22,533 bases of DNA, taken from NCBI GenBank assembly GCA_000432275.1, contig HF995299.1:4713-27245 (forward strand), written 5' to 3'. Below the pieces are notes generated by a model, which was not told where the DNA came from, made no database searches, and worked only from the letters and a program-made list of their open reading frames with translations. Both the position numbers and the translations under genes were made by a program. This document shows, one piece after another, positions 7,622 through 13,880 of the stretch. Position 1 is the first letter of the stretch. Each line of letters opens with the position of its first letter. Source of the stretch: Proteobacteria bacterium CAG:495. GTDB taxonomy: Bacteria; Pseudomonadota; Alphaproteobacteria; RF32; CAG-239.

Positions 7622-8122
7622 TTACTTCGTTTTCAAAAAGTCCTCAATCTCTTCAAGTTCGGCCTTCAGCTCCCGGCGTTTTTCCTCGGCTTCTTCATCA
7701 ATGCCCCAGTTTTCTGCCTGCCAGAGCTCTTCCAAAAACGCTGCCTCGTAAACTTCTTCCGCATTCAGATGCCCTTTAACCAGAGCCGCCGCCAATAAAA
7801 CCGAACGCATGTCCAGAGCCGCAAGATAAAAAGCCGCCAGTTCCTTGTCGCTTAACTGTTCCAAAAAAGCTTTCAACCGGCCGTTAGAGGTCTTGTGCTG
7901 TTCCGGAACATCCAGCCCGTGAGTGGTAATAAATTTGGTATTAAGTTCGTGATTCGACCACGCAATAATCGGCGCCCACACTTTTTCCTGACGGGCAATC
8001 AAATCTTTTTCCTGCCCCCAGAACAGCAGCATATCCGTTACGGCAAACTGCACAAGTTTATCGATAACCTCGCTGCGATGCTGCGCTATTTCCTTAGTTG
8101 CCTGCTTTAGTTTTTCTTTCAT
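7622..8122 (-). CDS. ATP12-family F1-ATPase assembly chaperone, lacking the N-terminal domain
   Basis: ATP12 proteins bind the F1 alpha subunit during assembly of ATP synthase; they occur in mitochondria and Alphaproteobacteria. The C-terminal helical part is clear: TDMLLFWGQEKDLIARQEKVWAPIIAW, then a threonine-glycine-leucine turn, and near the end EELWQAENWGIDEEAEEKR, a hallmark of the family. The protein has 166 residues against about 230-260 in usual members. The beta-rich N-terminal domain, with its LDGR and TPA motifs, is absent. There is no room for it upstream, because the asmA-like stop lies nine bases before the start. AAGGACGAG supplies the ribosome binding site. The position downstream of the RluC-type gene agrees with alphaproteobacterial synteny. 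Function is likely but the domain loss makes it uncertain. Confidence 0.8.
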   Translation of the reverse strand: MKEKLKQATKEIAQHRSEVIDKLVQFAVTDMLLFWGQEKDLIARQEKVWAPIIAWSNHELNTKFITTHGLDVPEQHKTSNGRLKAFLEQLSDKELAAFYLAALDMRSVLLAAALVKGHLNAEEVYEAAFLEELWQAENWGIDEEAEEKRRELKAELEEIEDFLKTK

Positions 8123-8131
8123 TTCTCGTCC

Positions 8132-10276
8132 TTAGTTGCTGGAACCGCTGGTCTTCTTGGGTGATTTCAAAGCCTTCAGAATATCCTTCGGTGTATTGAT
8201 AATTGCTTTCAGCCCTTTGCCGACCTGATCCGTCGTTTCCTGATATACGTTCTGAGTCGTGGCAGCTACGCCGCTCGGCTTGGGAAAACGGTTGGCATAC
8301 GGCGTTCCCTTCAGAGCCGTATAACACGGACTGCCGTCGGCATCCAGCAACAGCTTTGAACCCAGATAGGCCGTTCCGCCCGTTGTTGCCACGCCTACGA
8401 TTGTTTTCAGGGCTTCTTTGTCATCCAAGGCAATCTTCGGGCTTTGCAGCGTTCCCTTAATTTTAATCAACGAAGAAATCGCCTGCATCACGTTCGTATT
8501 GCTGACCTTGCCGGAAAACGGACGCAAATCGAAATCAATTTTGTCATTAACCAAATTGATATTTCCGTCGCTGACTAAAGTCAGCTCTTTTGCATTCAAT
8601 ACAATTCCTTTGGGGAAATTGGCCTTGCCGCTGCCCAGGTCGGCCCGGACGACACCGCAGGTCAAATTCAGCTTTTCAGCTTTGCTGGTATCTATTTTCA
8701 ACGTTCCCAACAGCTGGCTGATAAAGTTTCCGCTCATAAAACTGAGGGCTCCGGTTTGAATAACCGATTTGTCGACAATGGCGATAACCTGCCCGTTCAA
8801 ATTTTGAACCAGTTGACGATATGTGGAACCGTTGCTGCTGACATCAATGTCCAAATCGACATTGCCTCCGCTCAACACGCCGAAATCATTTGCACCGTCA
8901 ACCTTAAATTCCTTATGAAGATTTTGCAAAAGCATATTCTTACTGGTCAGTTTTAGCTGAATGTTCCGAGTATTGGCGTTAGCCGTAAGATTTCCGTCAA
9001 TATTGCCGCCGCCGAACTGTAGCTGCAACGGATTAACCTTCAATACGCCGTCTTGCAAATCTGTCTTAACGACAACATTGTCGGCTTGCATTCCCGGAGA
9101 TATAACCAATTGTTTAACGCTGAGGTTTGCTTTGGCGTTGACCTGTTTCAGCATCTCATACGGAACAGCCGTGGCCGGAACCATCTCCGCAGCCTGAGCC
9201 GTACCGATGATCGAGGGAAGTCCCAAAGCAAAATTGCTGTTTCCGCTGAAGTTTTGCAAATTAATCTTATCGCTGGACAGCGTTGCGTCAACAGAGGGAA
9301 CTTTTCCGCTCCATACTGCTTTTACCTTTCCCGTAATCAAATTGTTCACAATATTGAGAGTCTGAATTTTAATGTCAGCCTGGTTGACGTCGCCGTCTGC
9401 CAGAGCCTTGAGAGTCGTCTCCGGCGCGTTAAAATTCCCTGCCGGATTATAAATATTTGCCAAAACCGCATAACGGGGAGCAGACATAAGGTCTTCGGCG
9501 CTTCCTTGCAAATCAAAATCAACCCCGAAAGCTTCCGCAGTCAGTTTGAACGGATAAGGTTCCTTGTTTTCCAACAAACTGTTTAAGGCACCCAAAACCA
9601 AGTCCCCTTTAATCGGCTGCCCGTTATAAGTTACGTCAAACCCGGCCGTCATTTGCTGGTCTACGGCCGGAGCCTCCATTGTAATCTGATTGATTTTGAC
9701 ATTGGTTTCTTTGCCCGTCTTGGCGTCAAAATAGTTAACCAAACCGTTTTCAATCGTCACATTACGTGCGGCAAATCCGGCCAGCGCGGCGGCGCCCGGA
9801 TTTTCAGCTACGGCTTGAGCGCTTATCTTGTCGGCTTGGGGAGCTTTTTTTACCGCTGCGGCAGCTGCCTGCGGCGAAGAGGTTTTAAATGTCCAGCTGG
9901 TGGCCCCGTCTTTTGCCTTTTCCAGATAAATTTCCGGAGCAATCAGGTTAACCTTGTCGATAACCACCTGTTTTTTTAACAACGGCATTATCGCAAATTT
10001 TACTTCCAGCTGTTTTACTTTCAGCATCTGCGGATTCTTCGCCCACTCGGGATTGGACAGTTCAACGTCATTGAGAACGACGGTGGGAGTCAAGGAAATC
10101 CCGATGCGTGCATCACCGTTAATCGCCAAATGGCGGCCGGTCTGCTGTTCAACCATTTCTGTTGCAAAAGATTTATACTTGTTAAGGTCAAAATTGCGCA
10201 CGGCAAAATATCCCACCAGCGCAATGATAATAATCAAACTGAAGACTATTGAAGCCAATACTTTTACAAATCTCAT
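8132..10276 (-). CDS. AsmA family envelope protein
   Basis: AsmA-like proteins are inner-membrane-anchored, long beta-groove proteins of the YhdP/TamB superfamily, which are linked to lipid transfer and outer-membrane homeostasis. The 714-residue product has an N-terminal membrane anchor at about residues 8-27. It continues with FDLNKYKSFATEMVEQQTGRHLAINGDARIGISLTPTVVLNDVELSN, the usual AsmA start. The C-terminal AsmA domain is seen in IKIKGTLQSPKIALDDKEAL and the preceding beta repeats. Between about residues 140 and 170 there is an Ala/Lys/Pro-rich linker. The ATG follows AAGGAG, which overlaps the end of the upstream pseudouridine synthase gene. In related genomes a HAD phosphatase often sits at this place between rluC and ATP12, so AsmA is unusual here. 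Confidence 0.92.
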   Translation of the reverse strand: MRFVKVLASIVFSLIIIIALVGYFAVRNFDLNKYKSFATEMVEQQTGRHLAINGDARIGISLTPTVVLNDVELSNPEWAKNPQMLKVKQLEVKFAIMPLLKKQVVIDKVNLIAPEIYLEKAKDGATSWTFKTSSPQAAAAAVKKAPQADKISAQAVAENPGAAALAGFAARNVTIENGLVNYFDAKTGKETNVKINQITMEAPAVDQQMTAGFDVTYNGQPIKGDLVLGALNSLLENKEPYPFKLTAEAFGVDFDLQGSAEDLMSAPRYAVLANIYNPAGNFNAPETTLKALADGDVNQADIKIQTLNIVNNLITGKVKAVWSGKVPSVDATLSSDKINLQNFSGNSNFALGLPSIIGTAQAAEMVPATAVPYEMLKQVNAKANLSVKQLVISPGMQADNVVVKTDLQDGVLKVNPLQLQFGGGNIDGNLTANANTRNIQLKLTSKNMLLQNLHKEFKVDGANDFGVLSGGNVDLDIDVSSNGSTYRQLVQNLNGQVIAIVDKSVIQTGALSFMSGNFISQLLGTLKIDTSKAEKLNLTCGVVRADLGSGKANFPKGIVLNAKELTLVSDGNINLVNDKIDFDLRPFSGKVSNTNVMQAISSLIKIKGTLQSPKIALDDKEALKTIVGVATTGGTAYLGSKLLLDADGSPCYTALKGTPYANRFPKPSGVAATTQNVYQETTDQVGKGLKAIINTPKDILKALKSPKKTSGSSN

Positions 10277-10279
10277 CTT

Positions 10280-11212
10280 TTACTCCTTAAATTGGATTCC
10301 CAAGCTCGCAAATGCCTGCTTAAAATGCTCCGGCAGCGGCGCTGCAATTTCCAGCTTTTTATTATATATTCCCGATAAATCAATTTTGTATGCATGCAGA
10401 TAAAGTTTATCGCTTAAATTGCCGAACCGTTTGCGTTCACCTCCGAAATAACGGTCATCGCCCACAATCGGACACCCGATATATTCCATATGCGCGCGTA
10501 TTTGATGCGTACGCCCCGTCAGCGGAAATGCCTCGACCAAGGCAAACTTGTCGCCGACGGCATCTAATACCTTATAATCAGTAATCGCTTTTTTTCCGTC
10601 TTCGCAAATGACCGACTTTTCGCCCGCTTTTTCCAGATTTGCCTTAATCTCCCCTTTCTCCTTGGCAGGACAATTGCGTACCAGCGCCAGATAAGTTTTG
10701 TGCAAATCCCTCTCGCGAAATGCCTTGGTAAGCAATTCGGCATTTTTGCGGTCTCTTGCCAAAACCAGAATTCCGCTGGTGTCTTTGTCAATCCGGTGAA
10801 CCAGTTTGGGAGCTTCTTCGTACTCAAACTTCAAAGCCCCGAGCATTCCGTCAATATGTCTGGTGGTATTTGTTCCGCCTTGCACCGCAAGACCTGACGG
10901 TTTGTTCAGAACCAAAATGTTTTTATCCTTGTAAATCACCAGAGAAATGATAAATTCTGCGTCTTTTTTAGATACCTCGTTTTTCCGCTTGGCTTCAGTC
11001 TCATCCAAATTCAGAGGCGGCACCCGAACCTCCTGCCCGGCCGTCAGTTTCAGACCGGCTTCGGCTCTTTTTCCGTCAACCTTAATCTGCTTGGTCCGCA
11101 GTAATTTTTGAAAATGTCCCAGCGACAGCGCCGGATAATATTTTAAAAACCAGCGGTTTAACCGCATACCGTCATCTTGGGACTTCACTTTAATCAATTC
11201 TACGCCGGACAT
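10280..11212 (-). CDS. rluC: RluC/RluD-type 23S rRNA pseudouridine synthase
   Basis: RluA-family enzymes isomerise uridine to pseudouridine in rRNA. The 310-residue product has an N-terminal S4 RNA-binding domain (residues 15-65, with RLNRWFLKYYPALSLGHFQKLLRTKQIKVDGKR) and a catalytic domain. The catalytic motif VHRIDKDTSGILVLARDR gives D142 as the nucleophilic aspartate, followed by LTGRTHQIRAHM. The length fits RluC, but RluD or another paralogue cannot be excluded without alignment. It heads a four-gene minus-strand operon behind a sigma70-like promoter. It belongs to the rarA-crcB-rluC-ATP12 neighbourhood, although two small genes separate it from crcB here. Confidence 0.9.
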   Translation of the reverse strand: MSGVELIKVKSQDDGMRLNRWFLKYYPALSLGHFQKLLRTKQIKVDGKRAEAGLKLTAGQEVRVPPLNLDETEAKRKNEVSKKDAEFIISLVIYKDKNILVLNKPSGLAVQGGTNTTRHIDGMLGALKFEYEEAPKLVHRIDKDTSGILVLARDRKNAELLTKAFRERDLHKTYLALVRNCPAKEKGEIKANLEKAGEKSVICEDGKKAITDYKVLDAVGDKFALVEAFPLTGRTHQIRAHMEYIGCPIVGDDRYFGGERKRFGNLSDKLYLHAYKIDLSGIYNKKLEIAAPLPEHFKQAFASLGIQFKE

Positions 11213-11243
11213 CTTTTCTTATTCCTTTTTTACAATAAAGAGC

Positions 11244-11272
11244 AGTCTAAATTAATCTTTGCTGATTGACAA
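11244..11272 (-). promoter_or_regulatory. Promoter of the rluC-asmA-ATP12-acyP operon
   Basis: On the minus strand TTGTCA (11267-11272) and TAGACT (11244-11249) are exactly 17 bases apart, about 30 bases before the rluC start. The same TTGTCA hexamer and the same spacing occur in the promoter at 17488-17516. Confidence 0.6.
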
Positions 11273-11290
11273 GACATAGTTTAAAAAACA

Positions 11291-11323
11291 AAAAGTCATA
11301 TCCCCTCCCCGGTTATGACTTTT
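11291..11323. terminator. Terminator of the small cysteine-rich gene
   Basis: A perfect 10-base stem (AAAAGTCATA at 11291-11300, complement at 11314-11323) encloses a 13-base pyrimidine-rich loop on the plus strand. Read on the minus strand it ends in a long T-rich run (TTTTTGTTTTTT). It directly follows the minus-strand small gene and insulates it from the rluC operon. Confidence 0.75.
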
Positions 11324-11339
11324 CGTTTTTCTGTAATAA

Positions 11340-11660
11340 TCAGTACAACTGACGTTCATGCTTACGCCAGCCTAACGTTTTGGTGTCGGCCATCCCTTTG
11401 CGGCAAGAGCTGACCAAACCGATTTTCTTCGGCACATGATAGTTTTTAACCTTCGGTCTGCAGGCAACCTGTAACAAAAATGATTTTCCGTACCCCGCGC
11501 CGCAAACATAAATTCTCCGACACGCACCAAAAATACGGTAAGAAAACTTTGCCTGACCGTCAGCCGGCACTGCACAAATACGGGTATTTTCTCTTCTTTC
11601 AATGGCAGTAGTCATACCCAGCACCGCTTGAGCCGCTGCAATAATAAAATTTCTTTTCAT
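11340..11660 (-). CDS. Small basic cysteine-containing protein, possibly exported
   Basis: I do not recognise this 106-residue protein. It starts MKRNFIIAAAQAVLGMTTA, which could be a short signal peptide or membrane-inserting helix. The rest is strongly basic and carries five cysteines: RICAVP, GACRRIYVCG, VACRPK and SSCRKG. A shorter open frame in another phase overlaps it. I prefer this one for three reasons: it begins at the ATG behind the same AT-rich leader as the bL12-like gene, its stop is followed at once by a hairpin terminator, and its N-terminus is signal-like. There is no Shine-Dalgarno sequence. If exported, the cysteines could form disulphides (inference). Confidence 0.5.
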   Translation of the reverse strand: MKRNFIIAAAQAVLGMTTAIERRENTRICAVPADGQAKFSYRIFGACRRIYVCGAGYGKSFLLQVACRPKVKNYHVPKKIGLVSSCRKGMADTKTLGWRKHERQLY

Positions 11661-11667
11661 AATTCTT

Positions 11668-11698
11668 AATATTAAAAATTTGTAATTAATGCAGTCAC
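11668..11698 (-). promoter_or_regulatory. AT-rich leader/promoter of the small cysteine gene, possibly giving leaderless mRNA
   Basis: The 13-base core AATTTTTAATATT (11668-11680, minus strand) lies exactly seven bases before the ATG. Within it TAATAT (11669-11674) can act as a -10 box, and GTGACT (11693-11698) lies 18 bases upstream. A start 6-9 bases after TAATAT falls on or next to the ATG. The same core at the same distance precedes the next small gene. Confidence 0.5.
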
Positions 11699-11735
11699 GA
11701 TACCATTACCCAAAATTTTTGTCAACCAAACAAAC

Positions 11736-11769
11736 ACAAAAAAATGGCTGAACCATCGGCTCAACCATT
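11736..11769 (-). terminator. Intrinsic terminator of the bL12-like gene
   Basis: On the minus strand a 12-base stem with two G-U pairs (11758-11769 with 11743-11754) and a three-base loop is followed by seven T residues. It lies 12 bases after the stop of the bL12-like gene. The wobble pairs fit only the minus-strand RNA, which fixes the direction. Confidence 0.8.
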
Positions 11770-11781
11770 AGCAAAATGTAA

Positions 11782-12057
11782 TCAGCGGCGTCGACCGCTG
11801 CGAAAAGAGCACCCTCCCGCCTGACGAGACGTTTTGCCGATTTGTCGGGGAACCGTCCAATCTGGCCTTTGGTCAGTCTGAGCCTGCCGTTTTGCCGGCT
11901 TGGAGACTTTTAACTCCGGCGTCGCTTTGTCTTTCACCGAAACCGGGGAAGCTGCGGCAACAATACCGTACTCTTCCTCCAGGAGTTTTGCCATTTTTTC
12001 AACACTCTTGCAGTCAGCATTAACCAGACTTTCCGCAAATTTTCTTAAATCGCTCAT
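11782..12057 (-). CDS. Small protein with a ribosomal bL12 (L7/L12) N-terminal-like domain
   Basis: The first 40 residues look like the N-terminal dimerisation and uL10-binding domain of bL12. MSDLRKFAESLVNADCKSVEKMAKLLEEEYGI followed by VAAASPVSV parallels the family pattern of a helical hairpin, KLLEEKWGV and an Ala/Pro/Val-rich hinge. After the hinge the protein does not continue into the bL12 C-terminal domain that recruits elongation factors. Instead it has about 48 residues rich in Lys, Arg, Gln and Pro, ending SFRSGRRR. The total is 91 residues, against about 125 for bL12. It has its own leader and terminator, so it is not simply a fragment of the rplL operon. It might bind the stalk base or dimerise with true bL12 (inference). 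A chance resemblance of short amphipathic helices is the main alternative. Confidence 0.65.
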   Translation of the reverse strand: MSDLRKFAESLVNADCKSVEKMAKLLEEEYGIVAAASPVSVKDKATPELKVSKPAKRQAQTDQRPDWTVPRQIGKTSRQAGGCSFRSGRRR

Positions 12058-12064
12058 AATAATA

Positions 12065-12077
12065 AATATTAAAAATT
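12065..12077 (-). promoter_or_regulatory. AT-rich leader of the bL12-like gene
   Basis: The same 13-base core AATTTTTAATATT seen before the neighbouring small gene lies here, again exactly seven bases before the ATG. TAATAT inside it is a plausible -10. TTGGTA about 19 bases upstream is a weak -35. No Shine-Dalgarno sequence is present. Confidence 0.45.
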
Positions 12078-12089
12078 AATAAAAAACTC

Positions 12090-12449
12090 TTACCAAATCG
12101 CTTTTGCCGACCACAAACCGACATAAAGAAAAACGATTCCGATTATCAACGAACCTCCCATATACAAGGCAGCCTCTTCCAGCCGTCCGTTGTTTATCAA
12201 AGTCCCAAAATCCAACATAAACGTGGAAAAAGTCGTAAACCCGCCAAGCAAACCGGTCATAACAAACATTTTGACTTCCGGGCGGATTCCGCTGCGGGTG
12301 TTAAAATAATGAAACACCATACCGATAACAAATGCTCCGATGACATTGACCAACATCACGCCCCAATGGTTGCAAATTCGGCCGCAAACCCAGTAACGCA
12401 ACAACGAACCGATTCCGCCGCCGATAAAAACGCCTAATATTCCCAACAT
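12090..12449 (-). CDS. crcB: Fluoride channel CrcB/FluC
   Basis: CrcB/FluC forms a dual-topology dimeric fluoride channel in the inner membrane and protects the cell from fluoride. The 119-residue product has four membrane segments. N35 in the second helix belongs to the conserved NVIGAF segment. The phenylalanine/threonine track GGFTTFSTFMLD at residues 69-80 supplies the Phe-box and the central-ion site. It lies 58 bases downstream of rarA on the same strand with no visible terminator between, matching the alphaproteobacterial rarA-crcB order. I see no convincing fluoride riboswitch in the short spacer upstream. Confidence 0.95.
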   Translation of the reverse strand: MLGILGVFIGGGIGSLLRYWVCGRICNHWGVMLVNVIGAFVIGMVFHYFNTRSGIRPEVKMFVMTGLLGGFTTFSTFMLDFGTLINNGRLEEAALYMGGSLIIGIVFLYVGLWSAKAIW

Positions 12450-12507
12450 TTCCGTATTGCTCTTTACCCTATATTCCGTGCCCGCGCTTCCTCAGCAGCG
12501 CCCCTCG

Positions 12508-13821
12508 TCAGTCCGCTTTTTTCCGTGCTTGTTTTTCGGCACGCAGTTTATCAAAATATTCCACCCTTTTTTTAATTTCCCGCTCAAATCCCCGGTCAAC
12601 GGGATGATAAAGCTTAACCCGTCTGACACCGTCCGGAAAATAATTCGCTCCCGAAAAACCGTCTTCGCAATCGGGATCATACTCGTACCCGTCGCTGTAT
12701 CCCAATTGTTTCATCAACTTGGTCGGTGCATTCAAAATATTTTTGGGCGGCATCAGCGAACCTGTTTTGCGCGCCAGATCGCGTGCTGCATACATCGCTT
12801 TGTACACACCCACCGACTTCGGTGCCGTAGCAAGATATGCTACCAGCTGCATAATCGCCAAATCCCCCTCGGGAGAACCCAGCCGGTCATAAATTTCCCA
12901 ACAGGCAATTGCCTGGGTCGCTGCATTCGGATCGGCCAAAGACACGTCCTCCACCGCAAAACGGGTCAAACGCCGCAGCAAATACTTTGGGTCTTCGCCG
13001 GCTTCCAGCATACGCGCCGCCCAATACAAGGCGGCATCCACATCCGATCCGCGCAACGACTTGTGAACGGCAGAAATCAGATTGTAATGCCCATCGCGCC
13101 CTTTGTCATAAATCGGCGCCCGCGAGCGGATAATCTTTACAATGTTTTCCTTGTCAAATATTTCTCCGCTTTGCGCATAATTCCACACGCTTTCGGCCAA
13201 ATTGAGAATATACCGGCCGTCACCGTCCGCCGTTTCCTTCATAAACTGGCGCGCCTCGGCATCAACCGGCAGCTTTTTTCCCGTTTCCCGTTCGGCACGG
13301 CAGAGCAGTTCTTCAAAATTTTCCTCATTCAGACGATTAAGCACAAACACCTGACACCGTGACAACAACGCCGCATTCAGCTCAAAAGAAGGATTCTCCG
13401 TCGTTGCCCCGACCAAAATAATGGTGCCGTCTTCAACATATGGCAGAAAGCCGTCTTGCTGAGACTTGTTAAAACGATGAATTTCGTCAACGAACAACAA
13501 GGTCCCTTTGCCTTGGTTTACCCGGCGCTCCTGCGCATACTGAAACACCCGTTTCAAATCTGCCACCCCGGAAAACACGGCGGAAATCTGCTCAAAATAA
13601 AGATTGGTATTTTCGGCAATCAAGCGGGCAATGGTTGTTTTTCCGCACCCCGGAGGCCCCCATAAAATAAAAGAGGAAATCTTTCCCGCCTTCACCATTC
13701 GTCCCAAAGGCGCGTCTTCGCCCACAATATGATCCTGCCCCACCACTTCTTTCAAAGTTTGCGGACGCAGACGGTCGGCCAACGGCCTTTTTATCTGGGC
13801 TGAAAATAAAGTTTCTTCCAT
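12508..13821 (-). CDS. rarA: Replication-associated recombination protein RarA (MgsA)
   Basis: RarA is a clamp-loader-like AAA+ ATPase acting at stalled replication forks. The 437-residue length is typical. Walker A GPPGCGKT is at residues 55-62 and Walker B LLFVDEIHRFNKSQQD at about 108-123. Sensor 1 GATTENPSFELN and the arginine-finger segment LLSRCQVF follow. The C-terminal MgsA domain is seen in the GSDVDAALYWAARMLEAGEDPKYLLRRL and LMPPKNILNAPTKLMKQLGY segments. It precedes crcB on the same strand. The gene starts about 60 bases after the stop of the coupling-ATPase gene, so read-through from that cluster is possible; no strong promoter is visible in the gap. Confidence 0.96.
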   Translation of the reverse strand: MEETLFSAQIKRPLADRLRPQTLKEVVGQDHIVGEDAPLGRMVKAGKISSFILWGPPGCGKTTIARLIAENTNLYFEQISAVFSGVADLKRVFQYAQERRVNQGKGTLLFVDEIHRFNKSQQDGFLPYVEDGTIILVGATTENPSFELNAALLSRCQVFVLNRLNEENFEELLCRAERETGKKLPVDAEARQFMKETADGDGRYILNLAESVWNYAQSGEIFDKENIVKIIRSRAPIYDKGRDGHYNLISAVHKSLRGSDVDAALYWAARMLEAGEDPKYLLRRLTRFAVEDVSLADPNAATQAIACWEIYDRLGSPEGDLAIMQLVAYLATAPKSVGVYKAMYAARDLARKTGSLMPPKNILNAPTKLMKQLGYSDGYEYDPDCEDGFSGANYFPDGVRRVKLYHPVDRGFEREIKKRVEYFDKLRAEKQARKKAD

Positions 13822-13880
13822 ATTACTACCGATTCGTTATCACTACGGAAACCATAGCAGAATTCGTTAAAAAATTACAG

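Noticed and set aside
11372..11602. 76-residue frame overlapping the small cysteine protein
   Set aside because: It is in another phase of the same DNA, starts internally and has no leader. The longer frame begins right behind the shared AT-rich core and ends at a terminator.
12450..12507. Fluoride riboswitch upstream of crcB
   Set aside because: The spacer is only 58 bases, and I could not trace the conserved pseudoknot elements in it. crcB is probably expressed with rarA.
12457..13362. 301-residue open frame on the plus strand
   Set aside because: It lies opposite rarA, which has full AAA+ motifs. No ribosome binding site or family features are visible in the shadow.
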